A DNA stretch of 12,567 nt from CAZTEB01 sp964612735. Lineage in GTDB: Bacteria > Patescibacteriota > Microgenomatia > UBA1400 > PJMF01. The stretch lies in NCBI GenBank assembly GCA_964612735.1, contig CAZTEB010000026.1, positions 1-12,567 of the forward strand, read 5' to 3'. The notes under the pieces are model-generated. The model did no database searches. It was not told the origin of the DNA and was given only the letters and a program-made list of their open reading frames with translations. Shown one piece after another: positions 1 through 5,377 of this stretch. Every line of letters starts with the position of its first letter. Positions within the stretch are counted from its first letter, which is position 1. Made by a program: the position numbers and the translations under genes.

Positions 1-9
1 GTTTGATCA

Positions 10-18
10 TGATATAGA
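10..18 (+). promoter_or_regulatory. candidate extended -10 promoter of the T-box leader
   Basis: TG-A-TATAGA fits an extended -10 element (TGnTATAAT-like). A start 6-8 nt downstream would fall at about 24-26, exactly at the 5' arm of the first leader helix, which is what a T-box transcript would need. The -35 region lies outside the window, so this rests on one hexamer plus its position. Confidence 0.35.
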
Positions 19-23
19 CATTC

Positions 24-236
24 AGAAAAAGATTCGTGGCATGACCACGAGTCGAACAGACGAGTAGCGCCACGAATCTTTTTCTGAGAAACGATAGATG
101 TTGCTTACGTACCGGGAATGCGAAACGCAGGCGGTTTACACTCGTTACCGTGTATTGAGGTAGAAGCGCGATCTTCTACGAAATCAGGTGGCACCACGGA
201 GTCCCATTCGTCCTGTTATGGCGAATGGGATTTTTT
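24..236 (+). promoter_or_regulatory. T-box riboswitch leader (transcription attenuation type)
   Basis: T-box leaders bind an uncharged tRNA and then let transcription pass a terminator. The diagnostic part is here: the bulge TGGCACC (189-195) is flanked by CAGG (185-188) pairing with CCTG (212-215), and ACG (196-198) pairs with CGT (209-211), giving the classic two-helix antiterminator. Its 3' side overlaps the 5' arm of the terminator at 202-236, so the two folds exclude each other. A hairpin directly upstream (GTAGAAG 160-166 with CTTCTAC 173-179) sits where stem III belongs, and another (137-141 with 150-154) lies before it. In T-boxes TGGN pairs with the tRNA end NCCA; N is C here, so the tRNA discriminator base should be G, as in typical bacterial Trp, Ser, Asn, Asp, Glu and Gln tRNAs. 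I could not place the specifier codon: the first helix (23-40/69-86) is a perfect 18-bp stem unlike a canonical stem I. The next gene is a methyltransferase, not a synthetase. Confidence 0.75.
202..236 (+). terminator. T-box-controlled intrinsic terminator
   Basis: TCCCATTCG (202-210) pairs with CGAATGGGA (222-230), with two more inner pairs possible, followed by six T at 231-236. Bases 209-215 are also needed for the antiterminator, so termination is conditional. Without tRNA, the transcript would stop here as an RNA of about 210 nt. Confidence 0.85.
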
Positions 237-472
237 ATTTTGTTGGTCAAAGTAGGTTGGAGCTGCGTAAGCTAGGTTCTGCCGCCAAGCGAGCGGAGCG
301 AGCATGGGTAATGCATGCGGAACGAACAAAGTGAGTGGAGTCGTGAAGTCCTAGTAGGCCTGCAAGCACGAACCACCATGATCCATTGTTCGATGTGTGC
401 AGCCCGGAAGCAGCAAAGCATTAGAAGTTGCAGGGGGCGCTCACTTGATGACATCAAAACTGCTTTTCTGCG
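237..472. other. intergenic stretch with no convincing gene
   Basis: Short open frames exist on both strands, but their translations are rich in Cys, His, Arg and Met with no domain-like pattern, so I call none. The stretch 275-343 is a degenerate GAGCGGAGCGAGC / GAACGAAC / GTGAGTGGAG purine-rich series. Bases 359-434 can close a 7-bp helix (CCTGCAA with TTGCAGG) around an inner hairpin (366-373 with 388-400). A CCCGGAAGCAGC string at 403-414 resembles the SRP RNA core but lacks part of it. This is either a long 5' leader for the methyltransferase or the decayed site of a gene once controlled by the T-box. Confidence 0.5.
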
Positions 473-1219
473 GTGTATACTCACTCCATGCTCACATTCT
501 TGCCACCAGCTATAAGACAGCGCGTTCTTCACTGCAATCATTTGTTGCATTGGAGAGTAGGTCACTGGAAGTCAGTCTGGAATAGGCCGCAAACGGTGGA
601 AGAGTATTTAGAGAAACATAGGGTGCGAAAGATTCAGTTTGGGTGTTGGCCGTACTTGCTAGATGGCTGGCTGAACTCAGAGTTGTATGGCAGCAAAGAC
701 CTGTTGCCACTGGATCTCACCAAGCCTTTTCCACTGCCCGATGCCAGCTTTGACTATGCTTTTTCTGAGCACGTTATTGAGCACTTCTCACTGGGGCAGG
801 GCACACACATTTTTAATGAAACATATCGCATTCTTAAACCCGGTGGTTGGCTACGGATGTCTACTCCAGACTTGGCATTTTTGATTGCTTTGTACTCACC
901 AAAGAAAACCGCAGTCCAGAAACGCTATCTCAAGTGGTCATCGCAGGAATTTTTCAAAGAACTTGGCACTCACCATGAAGCTTTTGTGATCAACAACTTT
1001 GTGAGAGCTTGGGGACATCAATTCATCTATGACTTTGAGTCATTTAAGATCCTGCTTGCAAAAGCAGGTTTTACTCAAATTCGCCGTGCTGCTCCAGGTA
1101 AAAGCAAGGATGCCCAGATGAGACATCTTGAGCATCACGGTCAGTCATATACCGAAGAGTTTAACCAGCTCGAGTCGCTGGTGATAGAGGCCCGCAAACC
1201 ACTAAAAGCCTCGTCGTAA
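473..1219 (+). CDS. class I SAM-dependent methyltransferase, envelope glycan type
   Basis: Predicted cytoplasmic methyltransferase of the Methyltransf_11 / COG4627-like kind, often found among surface polysaccharide genes. Substrate unknown. With the GTG at 473 it has 248 residues; an ATG at 488 (residue 6) is an equally good start, and neither has a clear ribosome binding site. The SAM-binding motif I region is at about residues 53-70 (KIQFGCWPYLLDGWLNSE). Family members usually have GCG there and an acidic residue at the end of the next strand; here the third position is Trp and the acidic residue would be Glu70. Then come DLTKPFPLPDASFDYAFSEH (81-100), where the DFPLP and SEHVIEH pattern is typical, and LKPGGWLRMSTPD (121-133), the motif III region. 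The C-terminal part (about 160-240) ends in the LESLVIEARK strand common in this family. The tail overlaps the convergent glycosyltransferase by 18 nt, and it is the first gene after the T-box leader on this strand. Family call firm, role inferred. Confidence 0.85.
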   Translation: MYTHSMLTFLPPAIRQRVLHCNHLLHWRVGHWKSVWNRPQTVEEYLEKHRVRKIQFGCWPYLLDGWLNSELYGSKDLLPLDLTKPFPLPDASFDYAFSEHVIEHFSLGQGTHIFNETYRILKPGGWLRMSTPDLAFLIALYSPKKTAVQKRYLKWSSQEFFKELGTHHEAFVINNFVRAWGHQFIYDFESFKILLAKAGFTQIRRAAPGKSKDAQMRHLEHHGQSYTEEFNQLESLVIEARKPLKASS

Positions 1220-2116
1220 TTGTCTAACAACAGCTTGCATGCGTAGCTTGATTTGTCTGCACGCTAGCCAGATGCGGTAGGTGGTTGATTCTCGGAACTG
1301 GTGTTCTACATTTAGTGCGTGCTGTATGGCCGACCAGTTTTTTGGAGTGATTGTGTCGTGCTTCAGCCAGTACTTTGCTACCTCGGCAAAGCGATAGGTT
1401 TCCATCAGTTTGCTCATGATAAATCCGGGAAACGCATCTTTTGATAACTCTTGATCAAAGTAACTCTGTCCAAAGGCTGATCGGGTGTAGTTCAGTATGC
1501 TTTGAGCAGAGTAGCCGTGCTGCTGCACGAACGACTCGAAGCTTGTTTCGAAGTTGGTGTAGGCGTCTGTCCGAGCTAGAAAATGCTGAGGATCGGTGGT
1601 GACGTGGTGCTGAAGAGCCAGATTTTTCTTTGCAGGTAGGTAATGTATTTCGTGTTTGGTTATAGGATCAGCATGAATAGTATCCGTCCAAGTCACCGCT
1701 CCTTTTCTAAATAGTCGAACTTGGTAGTTTGGCCAGTAGCCTCCACCTTTGAACCAGTGATCAAAAATGATGTTCTTCCTAGGAATGGCGACGACGTAGA
1801 GGTCGCTGCTCTTGATGAGACCGCGGATTTCTTGTGTCAATTTTGGGGTAATGTGTTCGTCAGCATCAAGTAGCAATATCCAGTCGCTGGTCGCTTTTTT
1901 GAGCGCAGCTTGGCGCGCTGGTTCGACATAGCCCATCGGTTTGTGGTTGTAGACCTTAGCTCCTAGTGAACGAGCGATGCTCTTAGTGTCATCATCACTG
2001 GCCATGTCCATCACGATGATTTCATCGGCAAGTGAGCCCATGCTTTTGATGCAGTTGGCTATATTTTTAGCTTCGTTGCGCGTATTAATGACGAGGCTGA
2101 GAGTGGGGGAGGGCAT
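1202..2116 (-). CDS. glycosyltransferase family 2 (WaaE/KdtX-like)
   Basis: Predicted cytoplasmic or membrane-associated GT-A sugar transferase using a nucleotide-sugar donor, 304 residues. I start it at the ATG at 2116 because MPSPTLSLVINTRNEAKN begins right at the first GT2 strand; the frame stays open 31 codons further (to 2209), but that extension is not protein-like. Visible motifs: SLVINTRNEAKN (7-18), DEIIVMDMASDDDT (31-44), the LLLDADEHIT strand with the DxD metal site D84-A85-D86 (81-90), and YWPNYQVRLFRKG (127-139), which matches the acceptor-side motif of WaaE-type enzymes that add sugars to lipid A core or related glycolipids. The C-terminal 100 residues are helical and basic (ending RQLRRGF). 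No transmembrane segment is obvious. It runs against the methyltransferase and shares 18 nt with its 3' end, so the two may be functionally linked but not one operon. Donor and acceptor cannot be told from sequence. Confidence 0.92.
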   Translation of the reverse strand: MPSPTLSLVINTRNEAKNIANCIKSMGSLADEIIVMDMASDDDTKSIARSLGAKVYNHKPMGYVEPARQAALKKATSDWILLLDADEHITPKLTQEIRGLIKSSDLYVVAIPRKNIIFDHWFKGGGYWPNYQVRLFRKGAVTWTDTIHADPITKHEIHYLPAKKNLALQHHVTTDPQHFLARTDAYTNFETSFESFVQQHGYSAQSILNYTRSAFGQSYFDQELSKDAFPGFIMSKLMETYRFAEVAKYWLKHDTITPKNWSAIQHALNVEHQFRESTTYRIWLACRQIKLRMQAVVRQLRRGF

Positions 2117-2378
2117 GCGTGAGTGATTATTGTATATAGTATTTGAATTGTATCGCATGATGGAAACTGGGTTCGTCGTGTTCTGAAAAACCCTATATAC
2201 TCTGAACATGGCCCAGTTACGATCTTATTGTGGATTACAAGTGTATCGTGATCCCTCCAAACTAACTTATAACCTAAGCCACTATGATGAATGAGAGTTC
2301 TGAAGATGTGCCACTGACAGCGTAGAATAACTTCTAGTTTGGTATAGTTTATAACATATAGCTGTATACTCAATTCTT
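2117..2378. promoter_or_regulatory. divergent intergenic promoter region
   Basis: AT-rich 262-nt gap between the GT2 gene (leftward) and the small ORF plus membrane protein (rightward). Rightward, TGGTATAGT (2340-2348) is an exact extended -10 shape and would give a leader of about 24 nt. A second hexamer, TATACT (2365-2370), is so close to the ATG at 2379 that it would make a leaderless mRNA. Leftward, TACTAT (complement of 2137-2142) or TATACA (complement of 2131-2136) could serve the GT2 gene. No clear -35 boxes. Assignments are tentative. Confidence 0.45.
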
Positions 2379-2672
2379 ATGAAGCAAGCAGAAGTTCAAG
2401 ACTATGTCAAAATACAAGGAGGCATGCCCTCAGTGAGTACAAAGGGAAAACTGACGGTTATCCATCATGATTACGAAGCGGGTCAGGGGATGGTTGTTAG
2501 GAGTCATAAGAGCATAGATGAGTATGGCTATGTTGACTTGCAAACTAGTGCCAGTAGCACAAAGAGATTTAAGGTTGCTTTGCTGAGGGCGTTTCATGGT
2601 GAGCCGTGTGAAAAAGTTAGTCTCAAGACTGGAGGAGATGGTTACGAAAGAAAAAGATCGAGTCATGAGTAG
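2379..2672 (+). CDS. small unrecognised ORF upstream of the membrane protein
   Basis: A 97-residue frame that I do not recognise. It has no signal peptide or membrane segment. The first 75 residues look like a plausible small soluble domain with alternating hydrophobic strands (KLTVIHHDYEAGQGMVVRSH, and KRFKVALLRAF). The last 22 (from about PCEKVSLKT on) are polar and look like an out-of-frame reading of the N-terminus of the next gene. It starts at an ATG with no Shine-Dalgarno, a few bases after a TATACT hexamer. Its TAG stop lies inside ATGAGTAG, overlapping the ATG at 2665 of the membrane protein by 8 nt, which would suit coupled translation. It could instead be a chance frame in a long leader. 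Codon-use statistics or homologues would decide. Confidence 0.4.
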   Translation: MKQAEVQDYVKIQGGMPSVSTKGKLTVIHHDYEAGQGMVVRSHKSIDEYGYVDLQTSASSTKRFKVALLRAFHGEPCEKVSLKTGGDGYERKRSSHE

Positions 2673-4548
2673 CCTTCAAAAACTCTGGTATTCCTATGCC
2701 GAACTTTGGCTCTCGCTCCTGCTAACTGCTGTAGTCTGCTTTATTTTATTCCGCCCTATCATTACAGACCTCTCTGGGCAGCTCTACGACTGGAACGACT
2801 ATCCGCTGATGGTTTGGATCATGGATCAGCATCTTGATCACTGGCAAACAGGGGAGTGGGGGAGTTTTTTTCAGTCAAATATCTTTGCGGGTAATCCTGA
2901 CTCGCTACTTTTTACCGACTTGTTGCTACCCAGTGCTGCGATGGGTTGGGTTATTTCCTGGTTTACTCCAGACAGAATTGCGACCTTCAATCTAGTTTTT
3001 TTACTGACATGGTTGTTGAACGCTGTGGCAGCTTGGCAATTGTGGCGCAAGCTTTGGCGTGGCCCTCAGTTAGTATTGGCTGCTTTCGTGACTACCTTCA
3101 TGCCGTTCGTAGTAGTCAATACCTCGCACTATCAGATGATCACTATTTGGCCGTTCTTACTAGGGCTTAGTCAGCTGGTGAACATGAAGATGGATTTATT
3201 TACAGGTGATAAGCGACTCAATCCCACTTCACTGGCCAAGTCGGCTTTTTGGCTAGGAATCTGGATCAGCATCACCTTTGTCTCAAGTGTCTACCTGGCT
3301 GTATTTTTGATGTACTGTATCGGAATTTGGACGTTAGTGCAGCTAGCGTTTGAAGGTAAGCAGTTGAGGAAAAACTGGCGAGCTTGGGCGCTTTGGATGG
3401 GGGTACTAGTCGGAGTTGTGGCAATCTTGGCTGGCCCATTCGCCTACAAGTACTACCAGGTGAAGAGCTACTACCAAGTTGACCGACCTTTGGAAGAATA
3501 CATTAATTACTCAGCTGGAATTTTAGATTATTTTTCAAATGCACATTATTGGAGCATTCTCACCACTCAGCCACAAATGCAGCGCTGGAACACCTTGATT
3601 GCTACCAGTGCGGGCGGATATTTTCCTGGGTTTGTGTTAACAGCGTTGGCGGGGTGCAGCTTGATGATCATCACCAAGCGTAAGCCAGTCAGATGGGGAG
3701 TAGGGCTCGAGGTCAACCGAGCATCAGTTTTCTTCTTGGTACTACTGTTGTCGGGTGTGCTATTTTCACTTGGTCCCAGACTAAGAGTGGGGGCTGTGTA
3801 TGTGGGACCACCACTGCCGTACGCAGTGCTACTCAAATTTGTGCCGTTGTTCGAGCCAGTGAGAGCTGTCGCAAGATGGTCGTTTTTGGTGTCACTTGGA
3901 ATGGTTTATTTTGCGATGATTGGGCTCGAGAGACTGCTGCGTCACAAGCAAGCGGTCGGTCGTGAGTGGTTGGTTGTAGTAGGACTGCTTCTAGTATTTT
4001 CATTGGAGCTGTTGCCCCTCAAGAGACCATATCAGCCTGCGTCTCCTCAGCAACACATTGAGCCTCATTTAGCGGAGTTATGCAGCATAGATCAAGATGA
4101 GGAAGGGGTTGTGCTACTCGAGTATCCCTTCACCTATAATCCCTACGGTGATGCTCGCGGCATCTTTGAGATGTTGCAGCACTGGACTGGGGTGGTGCTG
4201 GATGCTACCTCTCACAACTGTCGAGTTATCAATGGCTACAGTGGTTTCTTTCCACCCGAGTATCAAGAGTATGAAGCGGCTGTGGCAGGAGTTTTAAGTC
4301 GAGAAGCTGGGCCTGAGGTGTTAGAAGATTCTCAGTCTGAGTCAGATTCGATTACCTATCCCACAAGTACGCCGAGTAGAACAGCTGTATTCAGACGATT
4401 GCTCAATGGACACGACGTAGGTTTGCTTCGAGTTCACACTGCCAAGCTCACCGCTACAGAGTCAGCTACTCTCCAGAGCTGGGCAGAAGAGTATGGTGCT
4501 GAGTCCGTGTTCAACTCAGACCAGGAAGTGATCTACGCAGTTCAGTAG
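2665..4548 (+). CDS. polytopic membrane protein, GT-C-like glycosyltransferase fold
   Basis: Integral membrane protein of 627 residues from the ATG at 2665. The frame is open back to an ATG at 2596 (650 residues; numbering below is for that longer form), which has GAGGG 7 nt upstream, so the longer start is a real alternative. About 10-12 hydrophobic segments are visible, for example 38-54, 127-146, 157-175, 215-240, 262-282, 343-360, 376-392, 428-446 and 457-474. After the first segment comes an acidic outer loop, LYDWNDYPLMVWIMDQH (63-79), with the Asp-rich pattern expected of GT-C enzymes that use polyprenyl-phosphate sugars. The loop SNIFAGNPDSLLFTDLLLPS follows (94-113). After the last segment is a soluble domain of about 175 residues with LLEYPFTYNPYGDARG (507-522) and NGYSGFFPPEYQEYE (546-560), motifs I have seen in related uncharacterised membrane proteins. 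The likely job is sugar transfer at the outer face of the membrane; no substrate can be named. It fits the nearby glycan genes. Confidence 0.88.
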   Translation: MSSLQKLWYSYAELWLSLLLTAVVCFILFRPIITDLSGQLYDWNDYPLMVWIMDQHLDHWQTGEWGSFFQSNIFAGNPDSLLFTDLLLPSAAMGWVISWFTPDRIATFNLVFLLTWLLNAVAAWQLWRKLWRGPQLVLAAFVTTFMPFVVVNTSHYQMITIWPFLLGLSQLVNMKMDLFTGDKRLNPTSLAKSAFWLGIWISITFVSSVYLAVFLMYCIGIWTLVQLAFEGKQLRKNWRAWALWMGVLVGVVAILAGPFAYKYYQVKSYYQVDRPLEEYINYSAGILDYFSNAHYWSILTTQPQMQRWNTLIATSAGGYFPGFVLTALAGCSLMIITKRKPVRWGVGLEVNRASVFFLVLLLSGVLFSLGPRLRVGAVYVGPPLPYAVLLKFVPLFEPVRAVARWSFLVSLGMVYFAMIGLERLLRHKQAVGREWLVVVGLLLVFSLELLPLKRPYQPASPQQHIEPHLAELCSIDQDEEGVVLLEYPFTYNPYGDARGIFEMLQHWTGVVLDATSHNCRVINGYSGFFPPEYQEYEAAVAGVLSREAGPEVLEDSQSESDSITYPTSTPSRTAVFRRLLNGHDVGLLRVHTAKLTATESATLQSWAEEYGAESVFNSDQEVIYAVQ

Positions 4549-4598
4549 CTTCTCACTCTGGTGAAAAGCAGTTTGCTCTGCTCCTTTCAACTCTTTCA

Positions 4599-4607
4599 TG
4601 CTATACT
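4599..4607 (+). promoter_or_regulatory. extended -10 promoter of the RRM gene
   Basis: TGCTATACT is an exact TGn-TATAMT extended -10 element, which can work without a good -35. None is seen at the usual distance. The predicted start is about 4613-4615, giving a 5' leader of about 126 nt. The short gap to the upstream stop (4548) contains only a weak hairpin (4563-4588) with no T run. Confidence 0.55.
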
Positions 4608-4612
4608 ATCCA

Positions 4613-4739
4613 CCGGTTATACGACAGACCACAGATATCGCTCCTACATTTCTTCCTACGTTTTTTTGACTTAGTTTTTGATCTTTAGATAGCTTTCTGT
4701 GTAGTAGATAGTAGTTCGTAAACCGGAGAAAGAGAACAT
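4613..4739 (+). promoter_or_regulatory. structured 5' leader of the RRM gene, possible thermosensor or autoregulatory RNA
   Basis: The leader's first bases, CCGGTT (4613-4618) and TACGA (4620-4624, after one bulged A), are complementary to TCGTAAACCGG at 4716-4726, an 11-bp helix linking the mRNA 5' end to the start of the ribosome binding site GGAGAAAGAG (4725-4734). The GG at 4725-4726 would be paired. A second element, CTTTCT (4693-4698), can pair with AGAAAG (4727-4732), also covering the site. The interior is T-rich and open. The geometry suggests control of translation by temperature or by a protein. The pairing is read by eye only. Confidence 0.4.
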
Positions 4740-5141
4740 ATGGATAATGATGTTCAAGAAAATCCCAAGAAGCTTTTCGTGGGTAACGTATCATTTAACA
4801 CCAGTGAGGATCAGCTCAGAGAGCTGTTCGCTGAGTACGGCACGATCACTCAGATCAAGCTCGTAACCGACCGTTACACTGGTAGATCTCGTGGCATTGC
4901 GTTCGTCGAGTTCGAGACAGAAGACGAGGCAGCTGCAGCTATCGAAGCTCTCCATGAGTACGAGTTCGATGGTCGTAACTTAGTCGTCAATGTCGCTCGA
5001 CCTCCAAGGCCTCGAAGTGAGTACCGCGGTGGCAACAATCGTGGTGGTGATCGCCGAGGCGGTTACAACCGTGATAATCGCGGTGGTTACAATCGAGACG
5101 ATCGAGGTGGTTACTCCAACCGCCGCTCTGGTGACAGGTAA
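4740..5141 (+). CDS. RNA-binding protein: single RRM with RGG-type tail
   Basis: A 133-residue cytoplasmic RNA-binding protein of the small bacterial RRM family, the type known as Rbp in cyanobacteria, where several members are cold-induced. RNP2 is LFVGNV (12-17) and RNP1 is RGIAFVEF (51-58), with the key aromatics F13, F55 and F58 in place. The full beta-alpha-beta-beta-alpha-beta fold fits residues 10-87, ending NLVVNVARP. The tail (90-133) is a low-complexity basic RGG region with GGYNRDNR / GGYNRDDR repeats, like tails that aid RNA contact or condensate formation. The start is secure: ATG at 4740 with GGAG 11 nt upstream. It has its own promoter and terminator, so it looks monocistronic. 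Third positions favour C (CTC, ATC, TTC, GTC) more than in neighbouring genes, suggesting high expression. The targets are unknown. Confidence 0.96.
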   Translation: MDNDVQENPKKLFVGNVSFNTSEDQLRELFAEYGTITQIKLVTDRYTGRSRGIAFVEFETEDEAAAAIEALHEYEFDGRNLVVNVARPPRPRSEYRGGNNRGGDRRGGYNRDNRGGYNRDDRGGYSNRRSGDR

Positions 5142-5179
5142 TTGTTACCAGCGCAGAGCGCTTTCGTAAGAACACATAA

Positions 5180-5211
5180 AACTAGCCAGCACACCACTGG
5201 CTAGTTTTTTT
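5180..5211 (+). terminator. intrinsic terminator after the RRM gene
   Basis: AACTAGCCAG (5180-5189) pairs perfectly with CTGGCTAGTT (5197-5206) around a 7-nt loop, and T continues to 5211. It lies 38 nt after the RRM stop. Confidence 0.92.
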
Positions 5212-5218
5212 GTATCTT

Positions 5219-5252
5219 TTCACAAAATACAAACTACATATATCTATATAGT
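5219..5252 (+). promoter_or_regulatory. candidate promoter of the surface-protein operon
   Basis: TTCACA (5219-5224) is one base from the -35 consensus. TATCTA (5241-5246) follows at 16 nt and TATAGT (5247-5252) at 22 nt, so the -10 choice is unclear. It is the only sizeable AT-rich gap before the two giant genes. The leader would be about 120 nt. Confidence 0.35.
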
Positions 5253-5327
5253 ACTGTTCATTTTTACGATTATCCTCTTGATGTATCCAGAGGAAACGTG
5301 GCACACTGAGTACTAGATATGCAACAC

Positions 5328-5345
5328 ACCGCTCAATCGAGCGGT
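5328..5345 (+). repeat. perfect hairpin shortly before the giant gene
   Basis: ACCGCTC (5328-5334) and GAGCGGT (5339-5345) form a 7-bp stem with an AATC loop. No T run follows, so it is not a terminator. It ends 32 nt before the ATG at 5378. It could be an operator or an mRNA stability element, or chance. Confidence 0.4.
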
Positions 5346-5377
5346 TGCGTGGCGTGTATGGAAGTATTGGTACTTAC

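Noticed and set aside
275..343. CRISPR-like or tandem repeat array
   Set aside because: The GAGCGGAGCGAGC-type units are short, unequal and without spacers of constant length.
395..420. Possible signal recognition particle RNA
   Set aside because: CCCGGAAGCAGC resembles the conserved SRP loop, but the GUCAGG partner is missing, the segment after the GGAA tetraloop is short by about three bases, and flanking arms do not form the expected helix.
272..565. 97-codon leftward frame, with overlapping rightward frames at 315-585
   Set aside because: The translations are low in acidic residues, rich in Cys, Met, His and Arg, and show no domain. They lie partly over the methyltransferase start.
2117..2209. 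Longer N-terminus for the GT2 protein
   Set aside because: The 31 extra residues are not seen in GT2 enzymes, and the catalytic domain starts right after the internal Met at 2116.
2059..2373. 104-codon leftward frame extending the GT2 region upstream
   Set aside because: It is in a different frame from the GT2 gene, covers its 5' end and the promoter region, and has no protein-like pattern.
4563..4588. Terminator after the membrane protein
   Set aside because: The AGCAG/CTGCT hairpin has a two-base bulge in its extension and no T run, so it is at best a weak hairpin.
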